In this document: piece by piece, positions 44,515 to 53,981 of the stretch
Layout: each line of letters opens with the position of its first letter
How positions within the stretch are numbered: position 1 is the first letter of the stretch
Source: Plectrocnemia conspersa
Lineage: Eukaryota; Arthropoda; Insecta; Trichoptera; Polycentropodidae
Length of the DNA: 64,000 bases
Direction of reading: 5' to 3'
NCBI GenBank assembly: GCA_009617715.1
Contig: VTFK01000344.1
Location: forward strand, 558,001-622,000
Notes under the pieces: model-generated
Told to the model about the DNA's origin: nothing
The model's database searches: none
The model's input: only the letters and a program-made list of their open reading frames with translations
Made by a program: the position numbers and the translations under genes

Positions 44515-44670
44515 ATCTAAAATCTTAGAATGAAACAATTTGAATACTTAAGCAACATATGTTTTTTTTCTCTCAACATACCCGAGTGAATAGTGCCGCT
44601 CCAAAATCCATAGTTCTGTATGCGCCCTTATTTTGTTTTGAAATGCGAAACAATGAGACACTTTTTCTCA
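44515..44670 (+). repeat. Repeat F, copy 2
   Basis: Matches 39860-40025: AGAATGAAACAATTTGAATA, CTTAAGCAA, TTTTTTTCTCTCAACATACC, CGAGTGAATAGT, AAAATCCATAGTTCTGTATG, CGCCCTTATTTTG, AAATGCGAAACAATGAGACA. Confidence 0.65.
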
Positions 44671-45470
44671 ATATAAAAATGCTTTTAAGCTTTTGAAAAA
44701 CATTTGTGAATATTATGTCCATCGGTTGTATCTATGTCCGAAATTCGCAGAATTCGTTAGTTGAACGAAATAAAATGTTGGAAAGCTCCACTCGTTTATT
44801 ATCGTTAAACGCCTATCTCAAAAACAGGCGTGCGTCGCAAATTTTGGTGAAATTATATGTTATTTGAATTTGTTGTTTCAAGACGCATAAAAAATATTTC
44901 AATCAGTTCAATAATATGATCACATTTTATATATTTCTAGTTATTTAATTTATATGCAAATCTGCATAAAACAAACGCTGATACGGATTCCATCTTTATG
45001 TGATTCAAATTCAAATTCATTCCAAACATTATAAGCTATCATATACATATATAATAAATATTTAAAACGTATCAAAAATTTTGCTGAATTATTTCAATCG
45101 CAGCCGATCTTAATTCTGATGATTTAAAAAAGTAGACATGACGTCCCTGATAAAAAGTATGTAATAATAAATTAAGCATTTATTGTTTGACACGTGACAC
45201 CCCTTAGGGTGTTATGCACATTTTATAAAATTGAAAAAATATTAAAGTAATTAATGATCAATTAAAATAATTAATTATTAAAGTAAATATTATTTTACGG
45301 ACAACCTTAAATAAATTAATATCGGTAAAAACAGAACAAAATACGAATATATTTGAATATTCGAATACTTCATCTATTTTTATTCAATATTCGAATATTT
45401 GAAAACTACGAATAATTGTGAAACTTAAATACAATTCATTGCTAATTAAGCCATTTTTAAAGTTGTTAAG
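44671..45470. other. AT-rich stretch, no gene seen
   Basis: GAATATTCGAATA-type palindromes near 45344-45410 recur also near 59550-59620. No ORF. Confidence 0.4.
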
Positions 45471-45498
45471 GAGCGTTGACGACAACCCCTCAACGCTC
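45471..45498. repeat. 9-bp inverted repeat hairpin
   Basis: GAGCGTTGA and TCAACGCTC surround a ten-base loop, with a GC-rich stem, in a locally CpG-rich patch (45471-45570). It could be structured RNA or a binding site. Confidence 0.6.
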
Positions 45499-45873
45499 GA
45501 CTACGAGTTTTAGACTACCTTAGAGAGTCGCGATCGCGTCCCTTATTCTTGACCGTTGCCGCTTAAGAATGTTTCTTTTGCACAAACCATCAATCTGCTT
45601 AACGAGCTTGCCAAACACTTAAGCTGGAGGAGCTTTCCAAACAAAATGTGAGATGGTGCTCATCTATTTTAGGTGTTTACTAAAATTGTTTTTTAATAAT
45701 GTTTAATTGTATAATGGTCATCATGACGCATTGGGGTAACCTATCAAGTAATGATATAAAAAAATATATAATAAGCTTGAAACTTTTTTATAATTAAGAG
45801 ATTATTATTATTTTATATTTAGTTAAAAATAGATCAATATAAAAAAAGAGTAGAAATATTTTGTACATATGTA
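45499..45873. other. No gene seen
   Basis: A short CpG-bearing patch grades into AT-rich DNA. Confidence 0.35.
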
Positions 45874-46167
45874 CAGTGGTGCCTTGACTTACGTGTTTAA
45901 TTCGTTCCGTGTCGGAACTCGTAACTCAAATTACTAGTCAAATCAATTTTCCCCATTGAAATGAATTGAAATGCCATTAATCCATTTTAACGGGGATAAT
46001 TGGAATGGATTAATGCCAATTGAAATTCTAAATACATACTACCTAAATTAATGATAGTTTATTTTTAAGTTACGCATTACATTAATTTGCTCGTATGTCA
46101 AGTCAAATTTTTAATCGTATCTCGAAATACTCGTAAGTTAAGTTACTTGTATGTCGAGGTTCCACTA
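45874..46167. mobile_element. TA-flanked MITE of a pogo/Tigger-like element
   Basis: The left end CAGTGGTGCCTTGACTTACG and the right end (complement of TAGTGGAACCTCGACATACA) are inverted, with TA on both sides. The 294-bp body has no ORF and contains repeated ACTCGTAAGTTAAGTTACTC-like words, as in 5' and 3' non-coding parts of such elements. Related pieces are at 5.85 kb (inverted), 16.93-17.60 kb, and immediately downstream. Confidence 0.85.
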
Positions 46168-46323
46168 TATCTGGAAAGCTAAAATTCAACCAATTAAAGC
46201 ATTATTTTATAGTATTTGCAGAGTAAAATATTTGCTCGTACGTCGAGTTAAATTTATAAAAAAATTGCTCGTATATCGAAAAACTCGTTAGTCAAGTCAC
46301 TCGTAAGTAGAGGTTTCATTGTA
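46168..46323 (+). mobile_element. Second 3' end of the same MITE family, adjacent
   Basis: GCTCGTACGTCGAGTTAAAT, GCTCGTATATCGAAAAACTC, GTTAGTCAAGTCACTCGTAA, GTAGAGGTTTCATTGTATA repeats the right-hand end of the element just upstream. The left part is absent, so it is either a nested or truncated insertion or a local duplication. Confidence 0.7.
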
Positions 46324-46700
46324 TATGTAAATAAACAAAAAAAATAAATAAAAAGATTAAATGATATATAATTATTTAAGATACAATTATATTTCTTACG
46401 AGTTTGAAAAACCTAAAAATAAATATTAATAAACCTGTTGTTTTTTATAATGAGTGTTTTTTTTTTGTTAAACTTTAGTATTATAAAGTTTTAGTAAAGT
46501 TATAATGACATTTTAGATATGTGTTTATATAAAATTGAAAATATTTTATAAAGCAATATGCAAAAAAATTGACCACTTCTTGAAATCATAAGAATTTAAG
46601 ATATATTCGTAAGCCTTAGTTGAGTGTTGAGTTTTGACCTAGACAATTAATTGATCGTGAGCCTTTATAGTGAAAATTTTTATGAAAAATATATTGTCAG
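46324..46700. other. AT-rich stretch, no gene seen
   Basis: No feature supported. Confidence 0.4.
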
Positions 46701-47215
46701 ATCTTCTACGATTTAGTTTGAGTAAAAATTATGGGATCGACAAAATCAATCATCAGTTGAAAGACTTCAAAAACATGTCGAAATAGGTGCAATAAATAGG
46801 GTTAAATGTAAAAATAATTACCATTGGTCCAGATCAAATGTGCTTAAGTGATAGGTGTAAACACCGTATTTGCAAAACATTTGAGGAAGCCCTAATATAT
46901 GCTTAAATCAATCGATTCAGAAGCTGGATTGTCTAAGACTGAAGAAGAATGGTGCTCTATTACGAGTGTAAAATAATTGTATACGTTTTAGATGGAGTGC
47001 AATACGTTCGTCTTCAAGGTGGAAAAAGATACAGAGAAAAATGTATCCAGGGTCTACAGAGAACATTTATCTGGGGGTGGTTTTTATATTCCAAAATGGA
47101 AGGTATCCACTTCATCGGTGGAACATTAAAGGCAGTGAATTATTAAACTGTCATGGATTTTTTTACATATCTTCGACGGAAAAGCATGTGGGATCAAATT
47201 TGGATTGACACATAG
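46700..47215 (+). pseudogene. Tc1-like transposase fragment (middle part)
   Basis: The frame at 46949-47146 has LDGVQYVRLQGGKRYREKCI, then FIWGWFLYSKMEGIHFIGGT. Family members read FGSDGRQYVRRxxGERYxxxCIQxTVKHGGGSVMVWGCFS..GVGPIHFIEG, so the order is right. A frame slip replaces the GGGS segment (the other frame gives HLSGGGF). Upstream, 46870-46945 has traces of the preceding region (LRLKKNG), and downstream 47150-47215 continues weakly. The first catalytic Asp (SDE) and the C-terminal NDPKHTS and PDLNPIE motifs are not seen. Dead fragment. Confidence 0.75.
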
Positions 47216-47319
47216 ACTATAATTTTGTTTTCGTTTCTTGAAGTGGCTTAGTTTCAGGTTATTTTACAGCTTTCCACGCGTCATATGATCATCAGCATCT
47301 TTGACGTTTTTCATACACC

Positions 47320-47900
47320 TTCGGTAACGCCGCTAGTGACGTAACGTCACTAGCGCACGCGTTCCGCAATAACGAGCTCGTCCGATCACAGCGCAAGTTT
47401 TAGAAAGTGAAGTGAAGTAAAGAAGTGAAGAGAAGAGACCCCGGGAGAGGAGAGACGTTTTGTAACTCCCTACGAGACGCCGACGCCTAAAACAAACCGA
47501 ATCGTGACGGTCGCTCGAATCAGTTATCTCTTTCTCTCTCTCACTTAGAAAGTGTTATTCATAGCCGTCGACAATGATAAGTGGAAAGTTCAACTTTGAA
47601 AGCACAGTTTGCCGTAAAAAGCGATCTCTTCTCTTTAATCGTCTTTTTTTATTTACGCTAAAAGAGCGTAACGCCGAAATCGGAACAAAATCCGATTCGC
47701 TTCTATAGTTTCACCGAGTTAAAAAGTTGATTTCTGCGGCAGGGGAGCGGCTCTATTGCAATGGATATTGTTTACGTAATCAAAAAAGCAGGTGGCGCAT
47801 ATAAAAATAGCCCGCCACCTTGAAAGTCCCTCACTAAAATGTCACGAGGAGGGCGTCAAATTCCGCTTTGCCACCGACGAAATTGCTCGTATTGACCCTG
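47320..47900. promoter_or_regulatory. GC-rich island 13, regulatory candidate
   Basis: It begins with a perfect palindrome (CGCTAGTGACGT, one base, ACGTCACTAGCG at 47331-47355) whose centre TGACGTAACGTCA resembles bZIP/CRE-type sites. A purine tract (GTGAAGTGAAGTAAAGAAGTG) and TCTCTTTCTCTCTCTCAC follow. No ATG ORF of note. A promoter or enhancer is the best reading. Confidence 0.4.
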
Positions 47901-48335
47901 GAAATTTTTCTATATAAAAACTACGAGTTTAATGGTTATTTTGAATGCTTGAAAATGCAATTAAATTTAGGGTTGTCAATATTTTTTAGAATTTTTGAAA
48001 ATCAACATTAAATAGAAGATTTTCAATAGGTTTTTGCCAACTTTTCCTCTATTTAAACACATACATCATACTCAAAAACATAACTATAACAAATTGTACA
48101 TTTACATAATTATGAAAATAGTTTAGACTAGTCACTTAAATTTAATTGTATATCAATTGCACATGTTAATAATATTATAATAAATAAAGCAATTGATTAA
48201 AAAAAATTTTTTTTTAAAGCAGGGCTTAAATGAAAAATTAAAAAAAAATCTTACAGAGCGGCCAATTTATTGTGTAATTTATTTCATTTATCAATTTTTT
48301 TTTCAATTTATCTGGCAAACAAATCATTGTCAAAA
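47901..48335. other. AT-rich stretch, no gene seen
   Basis: No feature supported. Confidence 0.4.
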
Positions 48336-48339
48336 AAAA

Positions 48340-48600
48340 TTAATAATATAATTTCTTAAGTCATTGATTCTTGCATTCTAATTTTTTTATTAACCGAAAA
48401 ATACTTGCGGCAATCTTAAAAAAACTAATCGTAATTCCTCGAGTCGTTCATAAAACTTATATTGTGGTACAATATTTTCGGAGTGTTGATCGGAAATCCC
48501 TGTTCTTTTTTTAACTACCTGCTCTGAATGCAACTGTAAATTTAGCGTATTTAAAACTACTACATTTTTTAAAAAATGCAAAGCCATTAAAATAATTCGT
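48340..48600 (-). repeat. Family C dispersed repeat (inverted)
   Basis: Contains TTAAGTCATTGATTCTTGCA, GTCGTTCATAAAACTTATAT, TTTTCGGAGTGTTGATCGGA, AATCCCTGTTC and TTAACTACCTGCTCTGAATG, the complement of the order seen at 24.15 and 35.81 kb. The minus 65-codon frame here is a by-product of the repeat. Confidence 0.65.
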
Positions 48601-48645
48601 AAAAAATATTTTTTAACAAAAAAAAAACATTTTAATTGAAATCAT

Positions 48646-48675
48646 GTTTTTTCAAGAAATAATTCTTGAAAAAAC
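48646..48675. repeat. 13-bp perfect inverted repeat
   Basis: GTTTTTTCAAGAA and TTCTTGAAAAAAC around a four-base loop. Adjacent to a Family C copy. Confidence 0.7.
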
Positions 48676-50155
48676 ACTAATCAAGTTTAATAGTATTAAG
48701 CATTTAGTAGCGCCCAATATCTTTTTAGTTGTTCGATAATCGTTGTGTTCGGTAATATATAATAAATATATGTATAGTATTTCTTCTCGAGAAAAACGGC
48801 AAATCGAGTATTCTTATATCTCAAAAAGTCTTGAAATTTTATAAAGCATTTTTTTATTAAATAAAATTAAATTTGTACGATTATTTTTAAAAGGTTTACA
48901 GCCCCTGCCCTTTTTATAACGCTGCATAAGTAATGGCGGGTTCATGCCTAATATGCATACTTCTTTTAATAAAGGTCTGAGAATGACAAAAATTGTTTAC
49001 AATTTTTTAACTCTCGAACTCTCCTTATTTTTGCTTAAGTAATAAAATAAGACACTCAGATAACTTTTCGAAGGTGTTTGTGCCAGATGTTTGAAAATAT
49101 GCATCCTTTCTCGGAAGTATTTGAATGATAATTTTTCGATTTTCTATTTCTCTAACCGGCCGGCGGATTTATCTTTGATTTGGTGATCTAAGAACCCGCT
49201 CCGATAAGAAATTGCGCATGGGAATCGGCAGAATGCAAAACGATTTAGTTATTTTTCTTTTTCGATAATTTAAAAATGTTTTTTTATATTGTATTTGTAA
49301 GGTAGCAACAGCATTGATGTCATCTTTCACAAGTATAAAAAATTATGACTTAGGTAAATTAATTTAGTTATTTTTTAAAAGCAGAAATATGTAGAATGGA
49401 GCAAGTTATTATTCGCTGATTATTTAATGGCTTGACGAATTTTAAGGAACCTCGCGACTCCATTAAAGCATTAGAATCCATTGAAGAAGTTGAAAATTTA
49501 TCATTGGCGTAACAATTAGAGAAAGAAACTTCTTTCAGCTTTACATACAGAGTAGTGTAAAAAATTAATATCTTACGAATTAATGGAGAAAAAATTCAAA
49601 ATATTTAAATCGACAGGAATTTTTCCATAAAAAAATTTTTTTTAACAAAAAAAAAGTACGAGTATGTTTGATTCTACTTTAGATTGCATGTGTTTTGCAA
49701 AGGGATATTTTAAGAATAATATGTAATAATGTATCTGCAATACTTGACTGTATTACATACATATTTCATTCATCAAAATTTCTTGAGAAATGAAAATCAT
49801 CGAGAAAAGAGAATGCCTAAGTATGTATATAGATATGTATATTAAAATCTACATAAAAGAGCAGCCCGCGTTAGATCTCATGCGATTTTTGGAATGTTAC
49901 TTGAGATAGAAAAAAATTTCGTAAGCTCTTCATTTATTAAAAAATAAATATGAAAATATGAGTTCAACTTGAATGTAGCAACACCTTGAACATCTTAATG
50001 CAAGCCGTTTTCTAAGTCGATTGTGTCACAATGGTTTAAATGGCGATGCATCCAATTGTATGACATCCTCTGATTGCGACTTCAACTCAAAGTTATACAT
50101 CCTTCTAATCTAAATCTAGATTACGGTTATGCCAATTTAAACGCGTTTTCCACCA
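48676..50155. other. Long AT-rich stretch, no gene seen
   Basis: No ORF above 60 codons and no element recognised. Confidence 0.45.
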
Positions 50156-50363
50156 CTTGTGCGAATGACATTTAAACTATTGACCTCCATGTTATGCAAT
50201 ATTTCAATTAAAACAAAGTTAAAGTCGGAAAAAAGACGACACGTGTCGCCAGCCCGAATAACTTCACCGGGAAACCGCCTCGTGATTTCTCTCCTTTGTT
50301 CTCTCCGCGAGAACCCACAAGGTCTAAAGAACGTTCCCGGCCACGAGTTCACTTTGCGTCTCA

Positions 50364-50798
50364 ATGTCGCACGCGTATCCGGACTCCGCCTTTCCCTTTG
50401 TCAGTCACGGCACGAAAGTGACCGAGCCGGCGAAGGACAGGCATCGATTCGAAAAGAGCGTTTCGTTCAAACGAGACTCCCACGATCGTGGACACGTGCG
50501 CGCCGGGGTCAAAACGGACCCCGAGAGTGCATCCGATGCAGTTTTTAAACGCTTTGGAGTGGCGCCAGCAGACGGCGAAATAATTTTATTTAAGCGGTTT
50601 GTTCGGTATGCCTCTGAGGTTCGACCGCACAACTGCTTTGAAAGCTGTTATGTAAAACATAATTTATTAATTTCGAGTCGCAAAATCACAAACATTCATT
50701 GTGATATGATATTTATAAAAAACCCGAAAATAATCATTTATGTGGCGGTGTTGTGTGGTGGACGCCTGTTCTTTCCCGAGTATCAAACGTCCTCTTAA
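50364..50798 (+). CDS. Candidate protein-coding ORF or first coding exon, unknown protein
   Basis: ATG-led, 144 codons if unspliced (MSHAYPDSAFPFVSHGTKVT, later FEKSVSFKRDSHDRGHV, later APADGEIILFKRFVRYASEV). The first 60 or so codons have markedly higher G/C at third than at second position, as expected of real coding sequence. The bias fades after about 50620, where the frame turns Ile/Lys-rich, so a coding exon could end near a donor-like TTCG/GTATGC at 50605/50606. Joined from there to the exon-like block at 50815 the frame stays open. The start context (TCAATGT) is mediocre. Competing frames on both strands are also open (50159-50548, and minus frames), which is the main argument against. 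No signal peptide, membrane segment or known domain is seen. Confidence 0.35.
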   Translation: MSHAYPDSAFPFVSHGTKVTEPAKDRHRFEKSVSFKRDSHDRGHVRAGVKTDPESASDAVFKRFGVAPADGEIILFKRFVRYASEVRPHNCFESCYVKHNLLISSRKITNIHCDMIFIKNPKIIIYVAVLCGGRLFFPEYQTSS

Positions 50799-50814
50799 TA
50801 AACTTATTTTTCAG

Positions 50815-50852
50815 ACATTATGGACATGGCGAAATGTGTCAGACGTCAATCG
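50815..50852 (+). CDS. Candidate 38-base micro-exon
   Basis: Acceptor AACTTATTTTTCAG ends at 50814 and donor CG/GTAGGT follows 50852. Both are good matches to splice consensus, an unusual pairing over so short a distance. Inside lies an ATG at 50820 followed by an open frame (MDMAKCVRRQS), so it could be the first coding exon of a gene with a 5' UTR exon upstream, or an internal exon continuing the ORF at 50364. Downstream exons were not found in the next kilobases, which are filled by transposons. Confidence 0.35.
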
Positions 50853-50859
50853 GTAGGTA

Positions 50860-51290
50860 CAAAGCAATCACCATAAATAAAAAATGGGGGTAGTATAATG
50901 CCAATCTCTCCACAGGGGACTACTAATGAAGCAGCCGATTCCCTCTTCAAGTCAACCCTGATCTATCTACATGACGCATATAAGCCATAAATTGTGCATG
51001 ATTCAAAAATCATTTATAACTAAATAACTATTATATATTTAGTAACTAAACAATTAACGCGTGATCGCAAGGTCAGAACACTCTGTTTAACATAAAATAC
51101 CGGTATCTATAGCATGCTCTTAAATTTCTGCAAGATCAACCGATTCATTGAGAACGACCAATCACAAGGCAAAAATTTAAGAGCACATTTTGATTACGCG
51201 TTAAACGATGTTATTGCGCACTGACTCTCGAAAATAAATAGAATATACTATGAAATACCGTTAATGTTATAAAACAGATTTTTCAATCTA
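50860..51290. other. No gene seen
   Basis: Mixed composition. If the preceding block is an exon, this would be intron. Confidence 0.35.
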
Positions 51291-51294
51291 CCGT

Positions 51295-51528
51295 CAGTGG
51301 CGTAGCTAGGGTATGTGTCGCCCGGGACAATCCTTAAAATTGCCGCCCCCACATACATTTTTTTGCAGTCATAAAATCAGCATTTCTTAAAATAATAAAT
51401 TGATTATTGTTACGCTCTTGCTATTCGTAAATTTACATAAATTTTAGTATATTCAGGGTTAAGAACCACATTAGACGATTCCATCGCGAATATGCCGCCC
51501 CCTCCGCCCCACCATAGCTACGCCACTG
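51295..51528. mobile_element. Short hAT MITE with perfect 8-bp target duplication
   Basis: The left end CAGTGGCGTAGCTAGGGT and right end (complement of CAGTGGCGTAGCTATGGT) match at 17 of 18 bases. TCTACCGT is present immediately on both sides (51287-51294 and 51529-51536), which is the 8-bp duplication expected of hAT insertion. The interior carries GCCGCCCC-rich subterminal words and is 234 bp long with no ORF. Both the duplication and the ends are nearly intact, so insertion is relatively young. It needs a transposase supplied in trans. Confidence 0.95.
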
Positions 51529-51548
51529 TCTACCGTTGTCGACTTTTG

Positions 51549-52083
51549 TTATACGAGGGGCGGCTGATAATTAGTCGGCCCAAGAAACCAAGGTGTGTTT
51601 GTCGTCCAAGATCATGGCCACAGTTTTTTGGGATGCGAACGGTATATTCACATCGATTACATTGAAAAGGGAAAAACGATCATGGGAGTATATTATGCGG
51701 AGCTGTTGGACCGATTTGTTCTTCCACCAGGACAATGCACCGGCGCACAAATCGAAAGTTTCAATGGCAAAATTTCACGAATTGCGCTACGAATTGGTTC
51801 CTCATCCACCATAGTCTCCTGATTTGACCTCATATAACTATTATTTATTTCTAAACTTGAAAAATGGCTCGGTGGTAAGAAAGTTGGGTCGAATAAGGAG
51901 GTCGTCGTTGACACAGAAGCCTATTTTGAGGGCTTCTAGAACTCGTATTATTTGGAGGACTTCGATAAATTGGAGAATCGTTGTATAGAGCTAAAAAGAG
52001 ATTATGCTGAGAAATAAAACTAGTTTTTGATGAAAAAATATCTTTCCTAGGAAGACTAATTATCAACCGCGCCCATCGTATAA
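51549..52083 (+). mobile_element. Internally deleted mariner element
   Basis: The left end TTATACGAGGGGCGGCTGAT and right end (complement of TTATACGATGGGCGCGGTTG) are inverted, extend through TAATTAGTC, and lie at TA positions. At about 535 bp it is less than half the usual mariner length of about 1.3 kb. The 5' terminal repeat is joined almost directly to the catalytic half of the transposase, so the DNA-binding half is gone. It lies 20 bases downstream of the hAT MITE, so two independent cut-and-paste elements chose this spot. Confidence 0.9.
51590..52015 (+). pseudogene. Mariner transposase, catalytic half with deletions
   Basis: In order: MATVFWDANGIFTSI (first catalytic Asp in FWDxxGI), DYIEKGKTIMGVYYAELLDR in another frame, then FFHQDNAPAHKSKVSMAKFH (second Asp in HQDNAPAH), ELRYELVPHPP, and after a stop PDLTSYNYYLFLNLKKWL (third Asp, in the PDLxPxDYHLF position). 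This fits the D,D34D triad of mariner. About a dozen residues are missing between the LLDR and FHQDN segments, there are at least two frameshifts and two stops, and the N-terminal helix-turn-helix is absent. Inactive. Confidence 0.9.
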
Positions 52084-52089
52084 TAAGGG

Positions 52090-52590
52090 CTAAAATACAC
52101 GTACACCAACACATTCATTAATATCGCAATTAATGCGAAAATCGCTATTACCGAATGCAACTTCATAACAAAAGTTTTAAGTAAGTTTTTTAGCTTTAGT
52201 AGCAAACTTTTTTTGAATATATATTTGCATTAAAATAGTTATTGTATGTATATTTTAATATATTTTTATACCTTCTGTATGTTAATTAAATTTTCCATTA
52301 TTTAAATTAATTGCGATTGAGTAATATTTTGGAAAAGGTTATATTAACTGTGAATATATTTTAACGTTATTTTAATACAAAGCAATTTCTGGATTTTAAG
52401 GGTTTTTTTTAACTGGTATTATCAATTATAATTAGAGTTCTATAGATGATATGTATCCAACTTTAAGATTCAATTACGCTTTTCCTTCTAAAAAATATGA
52501 AAAATCATGAAATTTTCAAGGTTTAATCGCGATAACAAAATAATTACTTTTTTTTCTTAGAAAACATCGACAAATATCTATACAGGTGGC
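52090..52590. other. AT-rich stretch, no gene seen
   Basis: No feature supported. Confidence 0.4.
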
Positions 52591-53230
52591 ATTGAAAAGA
52601 TTACGACTGCAAACACGCCCATCTCGCACACATGAGATTATTTTCAATTTCGCCAACCTTGACGTTAGAATCGTGATAACGGAACGACTAATCGTACGTC
52701 GGCCGGTCAAACGCAACATAACCACGCTTTGACATTATTAACCCGCGCCGGTCACTCTCTCGCCGGTGAAAAATGAAAACGCTCGCGCTCAAAAAACATA
52801 CATTATATGAAATGAAAATAATGCGATCGTATTTTTAGAAAGCCGTCAAAACCCGTCCCACTCTTCTTTCTCGGGCGCGATTTTCTCGCGAAGAAAGGCT
52901 CTCTCGGAGAGTTCTCGAGAGCGAATCAAAAATATTTTTCGCACACACCATGCTACGGCGACGAAGGCGAGAGAGCCGAGAAAGCAAATTAATCAATCGG
53001 CTATTGTGAACGCCCGTGCTGCTTCTTACACAATCCGGGCCGTTTTCTGAACACTTTCTTGCGATGAACAAACGCGCGTGAATACTCACTGTACACGTGT
53101 GTGTGTCTTCGTATTGCGAATGTTACGTAAATTGACCGAATACACCGCACTGTTACAGCGCGGTGAAGTGAGATCGGCGAAAAACAACGCAACGATTAAT
53201 CGTCCGAAACGTCGAGAAAATTGATAGGCA
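52591..53230. promoter_or_regulatory. GC-rich island 14, promoter candidate
   Basis: CpG-rich with purine/pyrimidine tracts (CTCTCGGAGAGTTCTCGAGAG near 52901) and GTACACGTGTGTGTGTC near 53090 containing a CACGTG E-box. Minus frames at 52835-53192 overlap each other and start at GTG or ATG without recognisable products. It lies about 400 bases upstream of the best ORF in the window and could be its promoter. That link is inference only. Confidence 0.35.
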
Positions 53231-53618
53231 TTGTATAATATCAATTTTCAACCAAAAATGTATTTAGATCGGTTCAAGTATCAAACCAACGCGTTCAAGT
53301 TAAACGTATGTTAATTACATCGACACCTGGATACTATTGCACCAATTGAGACGTTTAATTGCAATTAGTCCAATCCTTATTGCATTAATGTAAATTTAAG
53401 CATCGTTAATAGACGAGTACACTATTTTATTATAGCACCAATTTATATCAGTTATTTAATACTAATAATAACCATGGCAACTTGCTCCAATGAAAATTAA
53501 AAATCAATACATGAAGTGGAAGAGCGAACAAATGAATGTGCAGTAGCTGTTCGGTACACGTATTCAATTAATTGTTTTAAATCACGCCGTTTTGAAATAT
53601 ACCCGTACGATTTGAGCT
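53231..53618. other. AT-rich upstream region of the ORF at 53619
   Basis: No repeat or ORF. A TGA lies in frame two codons before the ATG at 53619, so the coding frame cannot extend upstream unless an exon begins within those bases. Confidence 0.35.
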
Positions 53619-53975
53619 ATGCAGTTGTCCGAAGATCGAGTTGAACTCTTGGAGATTCGGTGGGATTGCCTGGCTAGATCAGATCGAACGGTGGAAGTGA
53701 AAGCGCCTGCTTTTCTTTGGCATCTAAGGCAGCTATCTCACCGGGACGCCACAGCAGCGTCTCCAGACGCATTGTATGAACGACTTATGCCTGTACTTCA
53801 CTCTCTGGAAGTTGTCCTAGCCGAAGTTCGACCGAAGTCGGTCAAGGTTGCCGTCTTCCGAATAACGTCCGCACAGCCGGGAATTTCATACGTGTGCGCG
53901 CTTCCCGACATGGAGGACGTACAGGCGGCAGCTGTCACTGCTCTATGTGCGTGTTTTAAACACAAAAGAAATTAA
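53619..53975 (+). CDS. Best protein-coding candidate: 118-aa protein of unknown function
   Basis: ATG-led and closed by TAA, with an in-frame TGA just upstream, so a complete single-exon reading is possible. Composition is balanced, unlike the AT-rich flanks, and residues show helix-like spacing of hydrophobics (VELLEIRWDCLAR; APAFLWHLRQL; ALYERLMPVLHSLEVVLAEV) with a more strand-like middle (SVKVAVFRITS). I see no signal peptide, membrane segment, zinc-binding pattern or transposase motif. It may be a small soluble helical protein or one exon of a larger gene. The bases before the ATG (GAGCTATGCAG) also resemble a weak acceptor. No product name is justified. The opposite strand has no comparable frame over this interval. 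A second ATG frame starts six bases after its stop. Confidence 0.5.
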   Translation: MQLSEDRVELLEIRWDCLARSDRTVEVKAPAFLWHLRQLSHRDATAASPDALYERLMPVLHSLEVVLAEVRPKSVKVAVFRITSAQPGISYVCALPDMEDVQAAAVTALCACFKHKRN

Positions 53976-53981
53976 AACAAA

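Noticed and set aside
53640..53860. Possible relation of the 118-aa ORF to Repeat D (shared ACTTCACTCTC and GACCGAAGT words)
   Set aside because: Only about 10-base matches in different order. The ORF does not align with either D copy.
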